Shown here: piece after piece, positions 41,758-52,514 of the stretch
Numbering within the stretch: position 1 is the stretch's first letter
Layout: each line of letters opens with the position of its first letter
NCBI RefSeq assembly: GCF_019279795.1
Contig: NC_056733.1
Location: 1,997,786,664-1,997,850,663 of the forward strand
Source: Protopterus annectens
Taxonomy: Eukaryota; Chordata; Ceratodontiformes; Protopteridae
DNA length: 64,000 nt
Reading direction: 5' to 3'
Position numbers and translations under genes: made by a program
Notes under the pieces: generated by a model
Told to the model about the DNA's origin: nothing
Databases searched by the model: none
Seen by the model: the letters and a program-made list of their open reading frames with translations, nothing else

Positions 41758-44445
41758 TCAATGAGGGACTCTGCCTAATCTGGACTGGGATTTTATTGAA
41801 GGGAGCCTCTGGGTTATGAATCTGTCCCTCCAGTATGTCCTATTTATTTCAGTGCTGAGGTTCAAGTCTCTCGAGCACGTAGCTCGATGGGATTTGGATT
41901 TTCTGAGGTGCAGCATGTCCATTAATTCAGAGTTGGACATGGCTTTATACGTCAGACACAGATCGCCTCTGAGCAGGCGGTATGCCACTGAGTAGAGCTG
42001 GAGTTTCTTTAACCAGGCAGCATATGGCATCTGTTTGAGCCCTTTGATCCTCTTGGTGAGGTACTTTTGGGGTCTTTCCAGTTGCTGCAGGTGTCTGGTA
42101 AGGTACATCCCAAAAGGGGCATTGTACTCAATTATGGGCCTGATGAGGGATGAGTAAAGAGGCACGATGACCTCCCCTGATCTAGATGTGAATATCCCTT
42201 CATGATTAGGTGGGCTATATAAAATGTTTTTTTAACCACTTTGGCCACGTGGTTGTCAAATGAGAGATTGCTATCAACTTGGGTCCCCAGGTCCCTAATT
42301 ACTTCTTCCGTACTTAATGGATTACCACCTATGTGGTAATTTGTGGGCACTTTGCTTTTGCCAAAGGGGATGACTATACACTTCTTGGCATTTAGCTTGA
42401 GGGCCATGACTCTGGCACCAGTTGTCTGTTTCTATGAGGCCCTTTTGGAGGATGCTTGTGTCGGCTGGAGAGTCGATTATAGCGCCCAGTTTGCAGTCAT
42501 CTGCGAACTTGGTCAGCCACAGTCCTTCGGTGTTGGCCTGTACCTCCGAGAAATATATACCGAACAGGAGAGGTCCCAGGACTGAGCCTTGTGGGACGCC
42601 ACTTGTAACTGGTTTGGAGTCCGACATGGCTCCAGCAATTCTAACCATGTGGGTTCTGTCCTTGAGCCAGTTTGCAACCCATCTAGTGACATAGGGGTTT
42701 ATATTTAAGCTGGTGAGCTTAATGCCCGAGTGGGGTATTGTATAGAAGGCTTTTGCGAGGTCTAGGTAGGCTGTGTGGACCACCTTCCCCTCGTCAATGG
42801 CCTTGGTAACTGTTTCAAAGAAATCGACCAGGTTTAAGAGGCAGGATCTGCCCTTAACAAAGCCGAACTGGGTAGGATCCAGTGTCTCTAGGTCCCCAGT
42901 ATCTTTTTTTATGAGGTCCATGATGATCCTTTCCATAGCTTTGCAGACCAAGCTAGTCAGGCTTATGGGGCGATAGTTTCCAGGATCCGTTGAGGCACCA
43001 CCTTTGTGGAGAGGGACCACTGTTGCTGTACGCCACTCTTTGGGTACATATCCTGTGGTAAGACTGAGATTGAACAGTAGTTTTATGTTTGGGTTTAGCT
43101 CTTCTTGGAGTTCAAGTAGGACGCAGCCCGGGACACCATCTGGTCCCATTGATGCTGTGTTTTTTGCTTTGGAGAGGGCGGCTCTTACCTGAGTATCTGA
43201 AATGTCAGGGGGGCAGCACTCTGCTGGGATAGATATTTGCCCTTTTGGTGGGGGGGGGAGAAGTTTGCACTGAACCTGTCAGCTAGGATGTTGGCAATGT
43301 CTGTGGGTTTGGTGTATTTTTTGTCATTTTGGACTAATTCTGAGCATATCTGGGAATTCCCACCCAGGTTCCTAACATAACTAAAGAAAGCCTTGTGATT
43401 ATCCTTAGTGTCCTGTGCAATTTTTCTCTCTAAGCTGGCCTTAGACGATTTTATGAGTGCCCGTAGTTTTTTGCTAACACTGATCAGAGATGCCTTCCCT
43501 TTTTGGGATTTTGCTCTATTATGTAGTAGCTTCCTCCTTCTATTGTATAGTTTGTTTATGGCTGGGGTCCACCAGACAGGACGTCTGCCTTTGGAGGATT
43601 GGGTCTTGGTTTTATTTGGGACTACATGATCCATGCATTCCTGAAGGTGTTCACAGAATGCATTTTATAAAGGATTCTGCGGTCTGGGCCGTATTTTCCA
43701 CAGGCCCAGGGGCTTTGAAGGATTCCACCTCGGTTTTGAGGAGTGTGAAATTTGCTTTAGAGAAGTTTTTCACTGTGGTGTTCTGGGCAGGGGGTGGGGT
43801 CGGAATGTGAATATCCAGTGAGATTAGTTTATGGTCTGATCTTACCAGTGAGGGATACACTTCTGGTCTGGAGCACAGAGTCCCCATGTTGGTGATGATC
43901 AGGTCCAGTATGTTTTCCCCTCTTGTGGGAGTGGTAACAAGCTGTTCCATAACGTTTGAGTTTATAAATTCTAGGAACTTTTGAGCTAGGGTGTTGGAGC
44001 TAGAGTAATGCTCCCAGTCTATGTTTGGATAGTTGAAGTCGCCCAATATAATGGTGTTTGGAGAGACCTTCATATTTTCCAGTGTTCTCAGGAAGGCCGA
44101 GTGGGGTTCCTGGGTTTGGGAGGGTGGTCTGTAGCAGGCTATAAACTGGAAGGCAGTTTTACCCACTGTTAGTTGCACATGGATAGTCTCTGATGCTTCG
44201 TGCTGTGCCACCAACCTGGAGGTGTGGGTATCTTTGACGAATATTGATACTCCTCCTCCTTTTCTGGTTTGGTCCAAGTTTTGGGGCCGAAAAGCATGGT
44301 ATGAGGTATAACCTGGCAGTGCTGGGGTGCTCTCGGGAGCCTTGAACCAGGTTTCTGTTACTGCACAGATATCAATGTTCTCCATGCTAAGGAGAGTTTC
44401 GAGTGCGTGCATCTTGAGGCTTAGACTTCTGACGTTGAGTAGCAT
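41758..44445 (-). pseudogene. CR1-type ORF2 (endonuclease and RT)
   Basis: The APE-type endonuclease (43651-44445) has LLNVRSLSLKMHALETLL, DICAVTETWF, GGGVSIFVKD, IILGDFNYPNIDW and RSDHKLISLDIHIP. The linker (43185-43634) has GRRPVWWTPAINKLYNRRRK. RT (42322-43149) has GPDGVPGCVLLELQ, NYRPISLTSLVCKAMERIIM, GFVKGRSCLLNLVDFFE, GVPQGSVLGPLLFGIYF and the motif C KFADDCKLGA with both aspartates. The C-terminal part (41758-42407) has LIRPIIEYNAPFGMYLTRH. Only about three frame breaks interrupt it, so the copy is fairly young. Confidence 0.9.
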
Positions 44446-44588
44446 TACTCTTAGTTTCTTATCCCTTGTGATACCTATGAAGGTGGGTTTGTCTTTTGAG
44501 CCTTGCCTAAAAAAGGCACTATGGGGGTAGCAAGAGCCTTTGCCAATATCCGAAAGCCCAGGGGTGACAGGTGTAAGCCGTCCCTAGC

Positions 44589-44624
44589 GAAGCATCGTGG
44601 CTTGTCGAAGCATCGTGGCTTGTC
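44589..44624. repeat. 18-bp perfect tandem duplication in the CR1 ORF1-ORF2 junction
   Basis: gaagcatcgtggcttgtc occurs twice back to back. Confidence 0.95.
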
Positions 44625-44636
44625 GAGCATGTCATC

Positions 44637-45060
44637 TCAGGCTGACAGGCATTGGATCCCCTTTGAATGACACCAATAATTAAGCCAATTGTTGAAATTG
44701 ATAATCTTGTCTTCATATTGTGGCATCATTCTTGGGGAGGGCAAGATGCTACTCAAGGTCAGGGTCATACCGGCCTGGGCCACATGCTCAGAGAGCTCCT
44801 CTGTGTCTCTTTTCATGTAGTCCAGGGAGGTACGTCTCAGGTCATTCACACCAGCATGGACAATGACGGAGTCATATTTGTACTTGCCTTGGAGTGACCT
44901 GAGTGCTTGTGTTATGTGGCGGATCCTAGCGCCCGACAGGCAGCTCACCGTGACCTTCTCCTTGTTCAGCCTGGTGAGCGGGACATCAGTGTGCCTGACG
45001 AGAGAGTCACCTATTACAAGTGTATCAGGTGTGTTTTTTAGCCTTAAGGGCTGTGACTGT
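44637..45060 (-). pseudogene. CR1-type ORF1 SGNH/GDSL-like esterase domain (5' truncated)
   Basis: The sequence TLVIGDSLVRHTDVPLTRLN gives the GDS block with the serine nucleophile; SCLSGARIRHITQ, then VIVHAGVNDLRRTSL, give the GxND block. Esterase domains of this kind are known in ORF1 of CR1-type LINEs and are proposed to act on membranes or lipids. The N-terminal part of ORF1 is absent through 5' truncation. The frame is open across the junction into the RT of copy H, forming one 257-residue ORF (44637-45410). Confidence 0.8.
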
Positions 45061-45087
45061 TCAGCACACTGGCTTTGTGAGCTATGT

Positions 45088-46392
45088 GTTAGAGTCTGCC
45101 TGGCTGTGGGTAGAGTGAAAGGCTGACCCTGGTTGAGGTGACATGCCTGTGCCCACCACTGAAACTCCTGTTGTAGGCAGGGAATTATTAGTATTACTGT
45201 TTCTAAACTGTGAGAGTGCCGAGTCCAAACACTTTTTAGGTACCATTGTAATTTCCTCATATGCAGTCTGGCATATGGAATTAGTAGTATGCAGGATGCC
45301 ATGAATCCCAGGGCCGGCAGAATTTTTCTTGCAGGGAGATGGGACTTTTTTGCCAGCAACTGAAAATGTTGAGTCAGTTGTCCTTGTTTGTCTGGCGTGA
45401 GATAAGCCATCTGGGCCGTTGTATTTATGCTGGCACCCCAGGAATATTATCTGTTGTGAGGGCACGAGTTTTGACTTCTTTTCTTTTACTGTGTACCCTA
45501 GAGAAATTGGCAACCTTTTTACAAACGCCAGATGCTTTAGAAGAATGTCCTTTCTCTCTGCTTGAATGAGGCAGTCGTCCAGGTATGGATATATTTGAAT
45601 TCCTTTTTGTCTACAAAATGCAATTACTGGTGCCAGGCACTTTGTAAAGACCCTGGGCGCAGTAGATAAGCCAAAGGGCAGTGCAGAGAATTGGTAGTGC
45701 ATTGTACCAGCTTTGAATCGGAGGTATCTTCTGCAATCTTGTCGGATAGGGACATGCAGATATGCCTCTTTGAGGTCCAAAGTAACAAGCCAAGCCTTCT
45801 TGCCCAGCATGGGAAGAAGCTGCTGTAGTGTCAACATTCTGAATTTCGGAACATCCAGGTAAGTATTTAGTGTTGAAAGGTCTAGTATGGATCTCCAGGC
45901 TTTGTCCTTTCTGGGGACCAGGAAGAGTCTTGAGTAAAATCCTTGTCCCTGCTGTGGTACTTTTTGAATAGCTCTCATGTCCATGAGGGCTGAAATTTGT
46001 TTTTGAGCCTCTGCCCATTGATTTTGTGGCAGGTTTGGCATTCCTTTTAGCCTTGGTAAAGTGTGAAAGTGGAACCTGTAACCTTGAGAGACAATATTCA
46101 GAACCCATTTGTCTTGGGTGATTGTTTGCCGATTTTGAGAATAAAGTGCTAGTTTCCCCCCTAAGGGGGCTGCCAAAAGGGAAGTGCTTGGCATACGAAG
46201 GGGGAAGTCATTGGGACCGTTTCCTGTAAGGTTGAGACTTGTCCTCACCTCCTTTTGGGGTTGACGTACCCCACTGTCGTTGTCTGTAAGAGCCTTGGGG
46301 TTGAGATCTGCCTCTTGGGCGTCTGTATCGGCCTCTCTGTGGCCTGTCTGACACTGGAAAGGACCAATTCTTTGTATGCCAATTTCTGCCAA
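45088..46392 (-). pseudogene. RT and first part of RNase H, copy H
   Basis: The 436-residue ORF 45082-46392 carries the leader (LLAAPLGGKLALYSQN, VSQGYRFHFHTLP), fingers FYSRLFLVPRKDKAWRSILD, motif A LVTLDLKEAYLHVPI, motif B ALPFGLSTAPRVFTKCLA and motif C YPYLDDCLIQA. A one-base frame change near IIFLG moves the connection (LLIPYARLHMRKLQWYLKS) into the ORF that ends in the CR1. The frame starts inside the gag 3' end (overlap to 46392). The alternative YR frame is open at 45611-46108. Confidence 0.87.
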
Positions 46393-48002
46393 ATCGAGGT
46401 GGCTGTACCTGTAAGAAATCTTTGACTGTTTGCATAGATTTAGCTTTATCCTCCATTTTCTTTAACACCTCTTCCGCCTTAACACCAAACAAGGTATCAT
46501 GCTGTAAAGGAGCATCCAATAATTTTGCCTTAACATGATCAGGTAAACTCTGTTCTTTTAACCAAGCATGTCTTTGAATCACAGAACCTGTTACTGCGGC
46601 TCTAACTGAGGCCTCTAAAGAATCAAAACCACATTGCAGAGTATGTTTTCCCACCTGTTCAACTGCATGAAATAAATCCTGCATTTCTTTATAGTCAGGA
46701 GCTTCTGAGCTTGTAAGCATTTTCTGTTTTAACTGAGCCATTAAATATTGTTGGTACTTAAGCATGTGAAACTGGCAATTTAAAGCCCTTACTGCTAAAG
46801 TTGCAGAAGTGTACATTTTCTTCCCCCAATCTATCCAATGCTTTAGAATCTCTGTCAGAGGGGACTGGATTTTTAGCAATGGAAGCCTTAACCCCTTGGG
46901 ACCCTGGGAAATGGTTTCTGGGTCAGCAGAAGGGTTTTTATAAAGAAACTTGTGAGAGTCAGGGACTCTATAATACCCATCTGGTTTGGCTGGTGCAGGG
47001 GGCAAAGAATCAGGAGATAAGCTGGATTCAGAGAACACATCATCCACAATATCTAACACAGGCGGAATAGCAAGGGGCCTGTGCTGAGGCAATAAAAGGA
47101 AGCCCCTGAGCCTTTTCTTCGATTCTGAATAATCTTGACCTTCCCAATGGAAATGCTCCCTCATGGTATGTAAAGTTTCCCCAAAAGAGTAATCCTCAGG
47201 AGAGGCTGAAGGGATAGATTCTTCAGCATCAGAGTCCTCATAGGGGGTAGAGAGTATCCCTGGTCTGAAGAGGAATCAGAGGAAATGGAAACCTGATCAG
47301 AGGAATCATAGTCTGTATCCTGCCTAAGCCTTTTCTCAGGAGGGGGATGGGAACCCCTGATTAGAGTAATGAGGTCTTCGGCCATTTTGAGCATCTGTTT
47401 CTTAGGCATGGAGGACTGTCCAGGAGAATGTTGTACTTGCTTCTTTGTCTTTAATGGTGTTTTTGTCTTGGCTGTTGCTTTAATGGTAAGTTGTGAAGGT
47501 CTAAAAACACCCTCAGAAGCCGATGCCTGCTCAGCGGCTCTGGACCCATCTGAGGGATTAGTTTCCATAAGCCCAATACCTTGAGTTTCCAGAGGCCTAG
47601 TTGTCTCCACGTGGGAGTCTGAGGCGGCCTGTGGCTCTGAGGTAGCGGGTGTCAGGGGCTGCGAAAGCACCTCACTGAGAACCGGCGACTGGCCTAGAAG
47701 AGGCTTCGTCGTCGGTTTTGGACCTCGGATGCCTGTCTTTATCCTTGTCTTTGCGTTTTTTTATGAATTGTGGTCGTCGGTTGTTCCGACGGCATTGTAT
47801 AATTGAACCTTCGGCCAAAGTAGTGCAAAGCAAAATCAAAACGTTGTTTTATAGTGCGTTTGTTAAATCTAGCACAAATTCGACAACTAGTGACGTCGGG
47901 ATCACGGCCTAGGCATGGAATACAGTAAGAGTGGAAGTCCTTATGAGGTATTTGCTTCCCACAAGAAATACAATTAACTTTTTCGGACATCGGTCTGAGG
48001 CA
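46208..48002 (-). pseudogene. DIRS gag-like protein, copy H (best preserved gag)
   Basis: The N-terminus (ORF 47739-48020; the conserved start is the methionine before SEKVN) has CISCGKQIPHKDFHSYCIPC and CRICARFNKRTIKQRFDFA. The middle (47161-47670) has PKKQMLKMAEDLITLIRGSH. The long C-terminal ORF (46208-47164, 318 residues) has REHFHWEGQDYSESKKRLRG, RPLAIPPVLDIVDDVF, PDGYYRVPDSHKFLYKNPSA, EQVGKHTLQCGFDSLEASV, RHAWLKEQSLPDHVKAK and an RGRYRRPRGRSQPQG tail. Three frames are needed to join the parts. The gag frame equals the downstream alternative (YR) frame. Confidence 0.85.
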
Positions 48003-48127
48003 AGAAAAAAGTTTCCCCAACGGGGTACTTAGCTTTATTGAAGACTTCGGATCTGAAATTCGACTTCAAAAATCTCAGGAGTCGGCCGACCGGCACTTGC
48101 AAACTGCTTTTGCTTCGGGCACCACGC

Positions 48128-48302
48128 GGCAAGAAAGACTGAAGAAAATGGCATCTTATATACCCCTGGCGCACTGACGTCAGGGAAGAAGCGACAGCAA
48201 CTGACGCCGGACCAAGACTTTGGAACTCTGGCTGACTGCGGGACCGCCTGATGGCAGGACAACCCAAGTGTAATGACTGCAGCAGTGTAACACGATGAAC
48301 AT
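48128..48302 (-). repeat. Right (5') inverted terminal repeat, copy H
   Basis: Inverse of 39159-39316 plus the terminus gtgtaacacgatgaacat. CTTATATA is at 48155-48162 and TGACGTCA at 48175-48182 (likely sense promoter). Confidence 0.9.
48155..48182 (-). promoter_or_regulatory. Likely sense promoter of copy H
   Basis: A perfect CRE palindrome TGACGTCA lies 12 bp upstream of TATATAAG on the minus strand. Confidence 0.5.
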
Positions 48303-48960
48303 CTGCTTGAGCAGTGGATGAGATAAGTGGGGAGGTTCTGTGTTATAATGTGCTGAAATGGCTGAGACGTGAATTTTGATGGAGGAAAAAGACAGACCCT
48401 TGTGAAGTATCTCAGTTAAGTATTGTAAAATCTGAGGTAAATTGGGCGTTGCTGTGCTCATCCCTTGAGATTGGTTCCAGGCACAGAATCTTTTCAATTT
48501 TTCAGCATAAGATTTTCTAGTACTAGGCCTACTTGCTTCTAAAATGATATCCATTACAGGTTTACTGAGGGATGTTAAAGGAGAGATTAGGTAATTAGCC
48601 AGGCTGCTAGGTTCAGTGTTAGAAGTTGAGGGTGCAGAATCTGGTTCTCCTGCAGAGACAACAAGGAAGGTGTCTGAGGCAGGTGCTATGGGGATAACCG
48701 TGACACACTGCGCAGGAGAGGGTACCAGTGTTGGCGTGGCCAGTCTGGAGCAATCAAAATCATCCTTGGTTTGTCCTGTTTGATTTTTAGTAGTACTTTG
48801 GAGAGCAGGGGCAGAGGGGGGAAGGCATAGACTGACAGGTTTTCCAGCTGAAGGACAGAGCATCCACTTTCCAGGTTTGTTTTTGGGGAGTCCTTGAGCA
48901 ATATTTGTCCAATTGGTAGTTCTAGGAAGAGGCAAACAGGTCTATATCTGGGCTCTCCCA
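48303..48960 (-). pseudogene. Tyrosine recombinase, N-terminal part, copy F
   Basis: This continues 39105 across copy H: the codons for HPLLKQ resume here. ORF 48180-48935 has a Ser/Thr/Pro leader, PVMDIILEASRPSTRKSYAE and LQYLTEILHKGLSF. (The first ORF residues past 48302 are read from copy H and are not YR.) The upstream end overlaps the methyltransferase part of the RT gene. Confidence 0.85.
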
Positions 48961-50460
48961 TTTGCTTGTCAACATGTTGAAAATCCTTGGTTCCAGTTTA
49001 AACTCATGTGGGTCCATGAGGTTTCTGCTTAGTCCATCTGTCAATGTATTTAATTTTCCTGGCAGGAATTGAGCTTGTAGGTGCTCTTGGTAGCTCAAGG
49101 CTGTGTTCCACAATGCCATGACTAGTTTGCAGAGGGGGTAAGAATCCGTACCGCCCCCTGCTTGTTTATGTACCACATAACAGTGGTGTTGTCCGTCTTT
49201 ACCATTAGTTGTCCTGGAAGAATGTAGTCCTTGAAGGCTGTGAGCATTCTGTACAGCTAGCATGTCTTTTTGATTGACATGCAGGTGCATTTGACTTTGG
49301 TTCCATTTGCCCTGAATGCAATTCCCTGCCAGGTGAGCCCCCCATGCATAGTCGGATGCATCTGTTAGTGTTTGGGTGGCAGGGGTGGTGTGAAAGGCAG
49401 TCCCTTGTTTTGGTGGAAGGCCTCTGCCCACCAAAGGAACTCTAGGCGTAGGCAAGGTATGATAAGAATCATTGCTTCTAGATTCTGAGAATGTTGACTC
49501 CATAGGCTTTTTAGATACCACTGTAGTTTCCTCATATGCAGTCTTGCATATGGAATTAGAAGAATGCAGGAGGCCATGAACCCCAAGGCTTGCAGCATTT
49601 GTCTTGCAGATAGCAGGGTTTTTGGGGCCACTTGTTTGAAGTAGGTTGTCAAATGAATTTGTTTCTCTGGCGTGAGGAAAGCCATCTGGGAAGTATTCAA
49701 GCTTGCACCCAGGAATATAATTTGTTGACAGGGTACCAGGTGTGATTTCTTTTTGTTTATGGTGTACCCCAGACAAGTTAGAACCCTTTGTACCAAGGCT
49801 AGATGATTTAAAAGTATGTCCTGGCTTTCTGCCTGAATTAGACAATCGTCCAGGTATGGGTATATTTGAATATTTCTTTGCCTGCAAAATGCAATAACTG
49901 GAGCTAGGCACTTTGTGAATACCCGGGGCACAGTAGATAAGCCAAAGGGCAGTGCAGAGAACTGACAGTGCGTGTAGCCTGCTTTGAAGCGTAGGTATCT
50001 TCTGCAAGATTCCCTGATTGGGATGTGCAGGTATGCTTCTTTTAAATCTAGCATTGCCAACCAGGCATCTTTGCCTAGCATAGGAAGCAAATGGTGAAGA
50101 GTCAGCATCTTGAATTTTGGAATTTCCAAAAAGGTCTTTAGAGTAGACAGGTCCAGGATAGGATGCCATGAATTGTCTTTTCTGGGTACCAGGAAAAGTC
50201 GCGAGTAGAAACCTTGTCCATTTTCCTCTTCTGGTACCAACTGAATAGCCCCCATGCTTAAGAGAGAAAGTACTTGTTTTGGGGGCCTCTGCCCACCCGC
50301 TTGGTGTTGGCAACGTGTGGAAGTGAAATCTGTATCCCTGGGACACTATATTTAAAACCTATTTGTCATGGGTAATGAGCTCCCAGTTCTTTGTATGAAG
50401 AGCCACCTTTCTCCCCAAAGGGGCAGTCAGTTGATAAGTGCTTGGAAAATTTAAAAGGAA
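48690..50460 (-). pseudogene. RT-RNase H-Dam-like MT polyprotein, copy F
   Basis: RT is a clean 296-residue ORF (49365-50255): FYSRLFLVPRKDNSWHPILD, motif A LAMLDLKEAYLHIPI, motif B ALPFGLSTVPRVFTKCLA, motif C YPYLDDCLIQAESQ. A deletion near 50290 and a stop near 50359 separate it from its leader. RNase H (ASDYAWGAHLAGN, NQKDMLAVQN) and the methyltransferase-like domain (48686-48961, YAFPPLPLLSKVLLK) are frameshifted. In the overlapping frame a 474-residue ORF (48922-50346) is open across all of it. Confidence 0.86.
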
Positions 50461-52215
50461 GTAATTGAGACAGTTTACCATAGGGGGGAGTCTTATTATT
50501 CCCAGATTTGGAAGTGGAGGCCCCCCACTGCTTAGTCCTGTGCGTACCCTGGGACTGCAGCCTGGGAGCTCTGCTAGATCTGGGTTTGGACTGAGAAGGT
50601 CTGGAAGAGGCAGCAAAGGACCAATTCTTGGAAGGCCAATACCTACTAAATCTTGGAGGTTGTACTTGTAAAAAATCTTTAACAGTTTGCATAGATTTAG
50701 CTTTTTCTTGCATCTTTTTAAGAACTTCTTCAGCCTTGTTGCCAAACAGGTGGTCCTGGTTTAGGGGAGCATCCAGTAATTTTGCTTTAACATGATCTGG
50801 TAGGGATTGCTCCTTAAGCCAAGCATGCCTTCTAAGTACAGACCCAGTTACAGTAGCCCTGCAAGATGCCTCTAGAGTCAAAACCACATTGCACAGTATG
50901 TTTTCCAACCTGTTCAGCTGAATGCAATAAATCCTGTAAATCTTTATTTTCAGCACAATCAGGTAGCAACATTTTCTGTTTAAGCAATCCAACAATATGC
51001 TGTTGATACTTCAACATATGAAACTGGCAGTTTAAGGCCCTAATTGCCAAAGTTGCAGAACTGTATACCTTCTGGATTTTTGGCAGTAGTAGCTTTAATG
51101 CCCTTGGGCCCCTGTGAAATGGTCTCTGGATCCGCAGTAGGATTTTTGAAAAGGAACTTGCGAGAGTCAGGGACCCTGTAATATCTATCAGGTTTCCTAG
51201 GAGCAGGAGGTAGAGAGTCAGAGGCCAAGCTAGATTCTGCAAATGCATCAACAATGTCTAGTACAGGAGGTATGGCTAAAGGCCTGTGCTGGGGCAGGAG
51301 TAAGAAATCCCTAAGCCTCTTTTTAGAATCAGAGAAATCCTGACTTTCCCCAAGGAAAATGCTCCCTGACAGTATGCAAGGTTTCACCAAAAGAGAAATA
51401 CTCGGGGGGGGGGGGGGGTCAGAGGGAATGGAGTCCTCAGCATCAGAATCCTCATAGGTAGATAAGGGTAAATCCTGGTCATCAGAGGAAACAGAAAATT
51501 CAGAATCCTGGTTGGAAGTATCAAACTCAGTCCTAGATCTCAGAGGGGGAAGGCTGGCTTCCCCTGATTAAAGTAATAAGGTCTTCAGCCATTCTTATCA
51601 TCTGTTTTTTAGGCATAGAGGCCTGACCATGTGGGTCTGGGAATCATTTTTTTAGGCATGGTTCGAAATCTAGGCATTGAAGAAGAAAATGGTATCAGTT
51701 AAATACGCAAGTCAGTAGGCCTGAATACACCCTCAGAAGCTGGTGCCTGCACAGCGGCTCTGGACCCATCCAAGGTAGAGACATCAGCAGGTTCCACAGT
51801 TGAAGCATCTCGCGGCATACCGGACTCTGAATGGGTCTTAGTAGATGTCTGTGAATCAGAAGTAGGGGGTATATCAGGGGCTGCAAAAGCGCCTCACTGG
51901 GTACTGGCAAACTGGCGACTGGCTTAGGAGAAGCGTCAGCAGCTTTGGACCTAGGCGGCCTGTCTTTATCTTTGCGTTCTTTCGGAATGTCGGTAGTCAA
52001 ATGGCTGACCACAGGATAACTGAACCGAGCACCAAAATATTTAGAAGCGTAAATATACCGACAACGGACAGTTCATGGTTTAAATAAGGCACAAAATCGA
52101 CAGCAAGGTACATCGTGGTCTGGGCCTAGGCAAGGAATACAGTACGAATGAAAATCTTTTGAGGTATTTGCTTTCCACAAGTAATGGCATTATTTACTTT
52201 TACTGACAGCGGTTA
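50366..52215 (-). pseudogene. DIRS gag-like protein, copy F
   Basis: C-terminal ORF 50366-50995 has VLRRHAWLKEQSLPDHVKAK and VKDFLQVQPPRFSRYW, then an Arg/Ser-rich tail. ORFs 50832-51254 and 51040-51390 carry DSRKFLFKNPTADPETISQG, RPLAIPPVLDIVDAFAES and QFHMLKYQQH. A run of about 14 G near 51402 sits at a frame break. The N-terminal part (51695-52012) is degraded; the CxxC region near 52060-52200 has lost several codons. Confidence 0.78.
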
Positions 52216-52349
52216 AGGGCAAGAAAAAGTTTCCCCAACGGGGTACTTAGCTTTTAGTTGAAGACTTCGGTTCGGAAACTCGAAAACAAAAATTTCAGGT
52301 GTCGGCCAAACGGCACTTGCGAACTGAGTCTACTTCAGGTACTGCACCG

Positions 52350-52514
52350 CAAGAAAGACTGATGTAATGGCGTCGGCTGCATGTTTTATACCCCTGACGT
52401 CATGGAAGAAGGGAGAGCAACCGTCCCAAGACTTTGTTAATCAGGTCGACTGAGGGCTACCTGCAAGCAGATGACCCAAATGTAATGACTGCAACAGTGA
52501 AACACGAAGAACAT
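52350..52514 (-). repeat. Right (5') inverted terminal repeat, copy F
   Basis: Inverse of 31690-31842 plus the terminus caacagtgaaacacgaagaa followed by cat. The TATA box (52383-52390) and TGACGTCA (52395-52402) are only 4 bp apart because of a deletion shared with the left repeat, so the change is mirrored at both ends. Confidence 0.88.
52383..52402 (-). promoter_or_regulatory. Likely sense promoter of copy F
   Basis: Minus-strand TATAAAAC with TGACGTCA close upstream (4 bp gap; 12 bp in most other copies). Confidence 0.45.

Larger units (their letters stand above)
41551..45087 (-). mobile_element. CR1-type LINE inserted in copy H
   Basis: A 3.5-kb minus-strand LINE with the 3' end at the left (start cataggttcatactaggcta on the top strand) and 5' truncated in ORF1 at the right. 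It splits the RNase H coding region of copy H between catctgttgtt and gttagagtctg. Any target duplication is at most a few bases (gtt), as is common for CR1. It is the youngest layer of the nest in this part. Confidence 0.88.
39106..48302 (-). mobile_element. DIRS retrotransposon copy H, split by a CR1 LINE
   Basis: About 5.7 kb of DIRS sequence (39106-41550 and 45088-48302) around a 3.5-kb CR1. The ends are agtacagttttgtacc and cacgatgaacat. It inserted in the YR gene of copy F between ctgaggaa and ctgcttgag; the empty site matches intact YR genes. The left extension and right terminus match H's own internal complementary region. Confidence 0.93.
31637..52514 (-). mobile_element. DIRS retrotransposon copy F, split by copies G and H
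   Basis: F's own sequence is 31637-32023, 38242-39105 and 48303-52514 (about 5.5 kb); the rest is copies G and H. Joining across the gaps restores the internal complementary region (across G) and the YR gene (across H). It inserted in the gag of copy D between atgaaa and ctgggag. The empty site matches intact gag copies. Confidence 0.92.
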
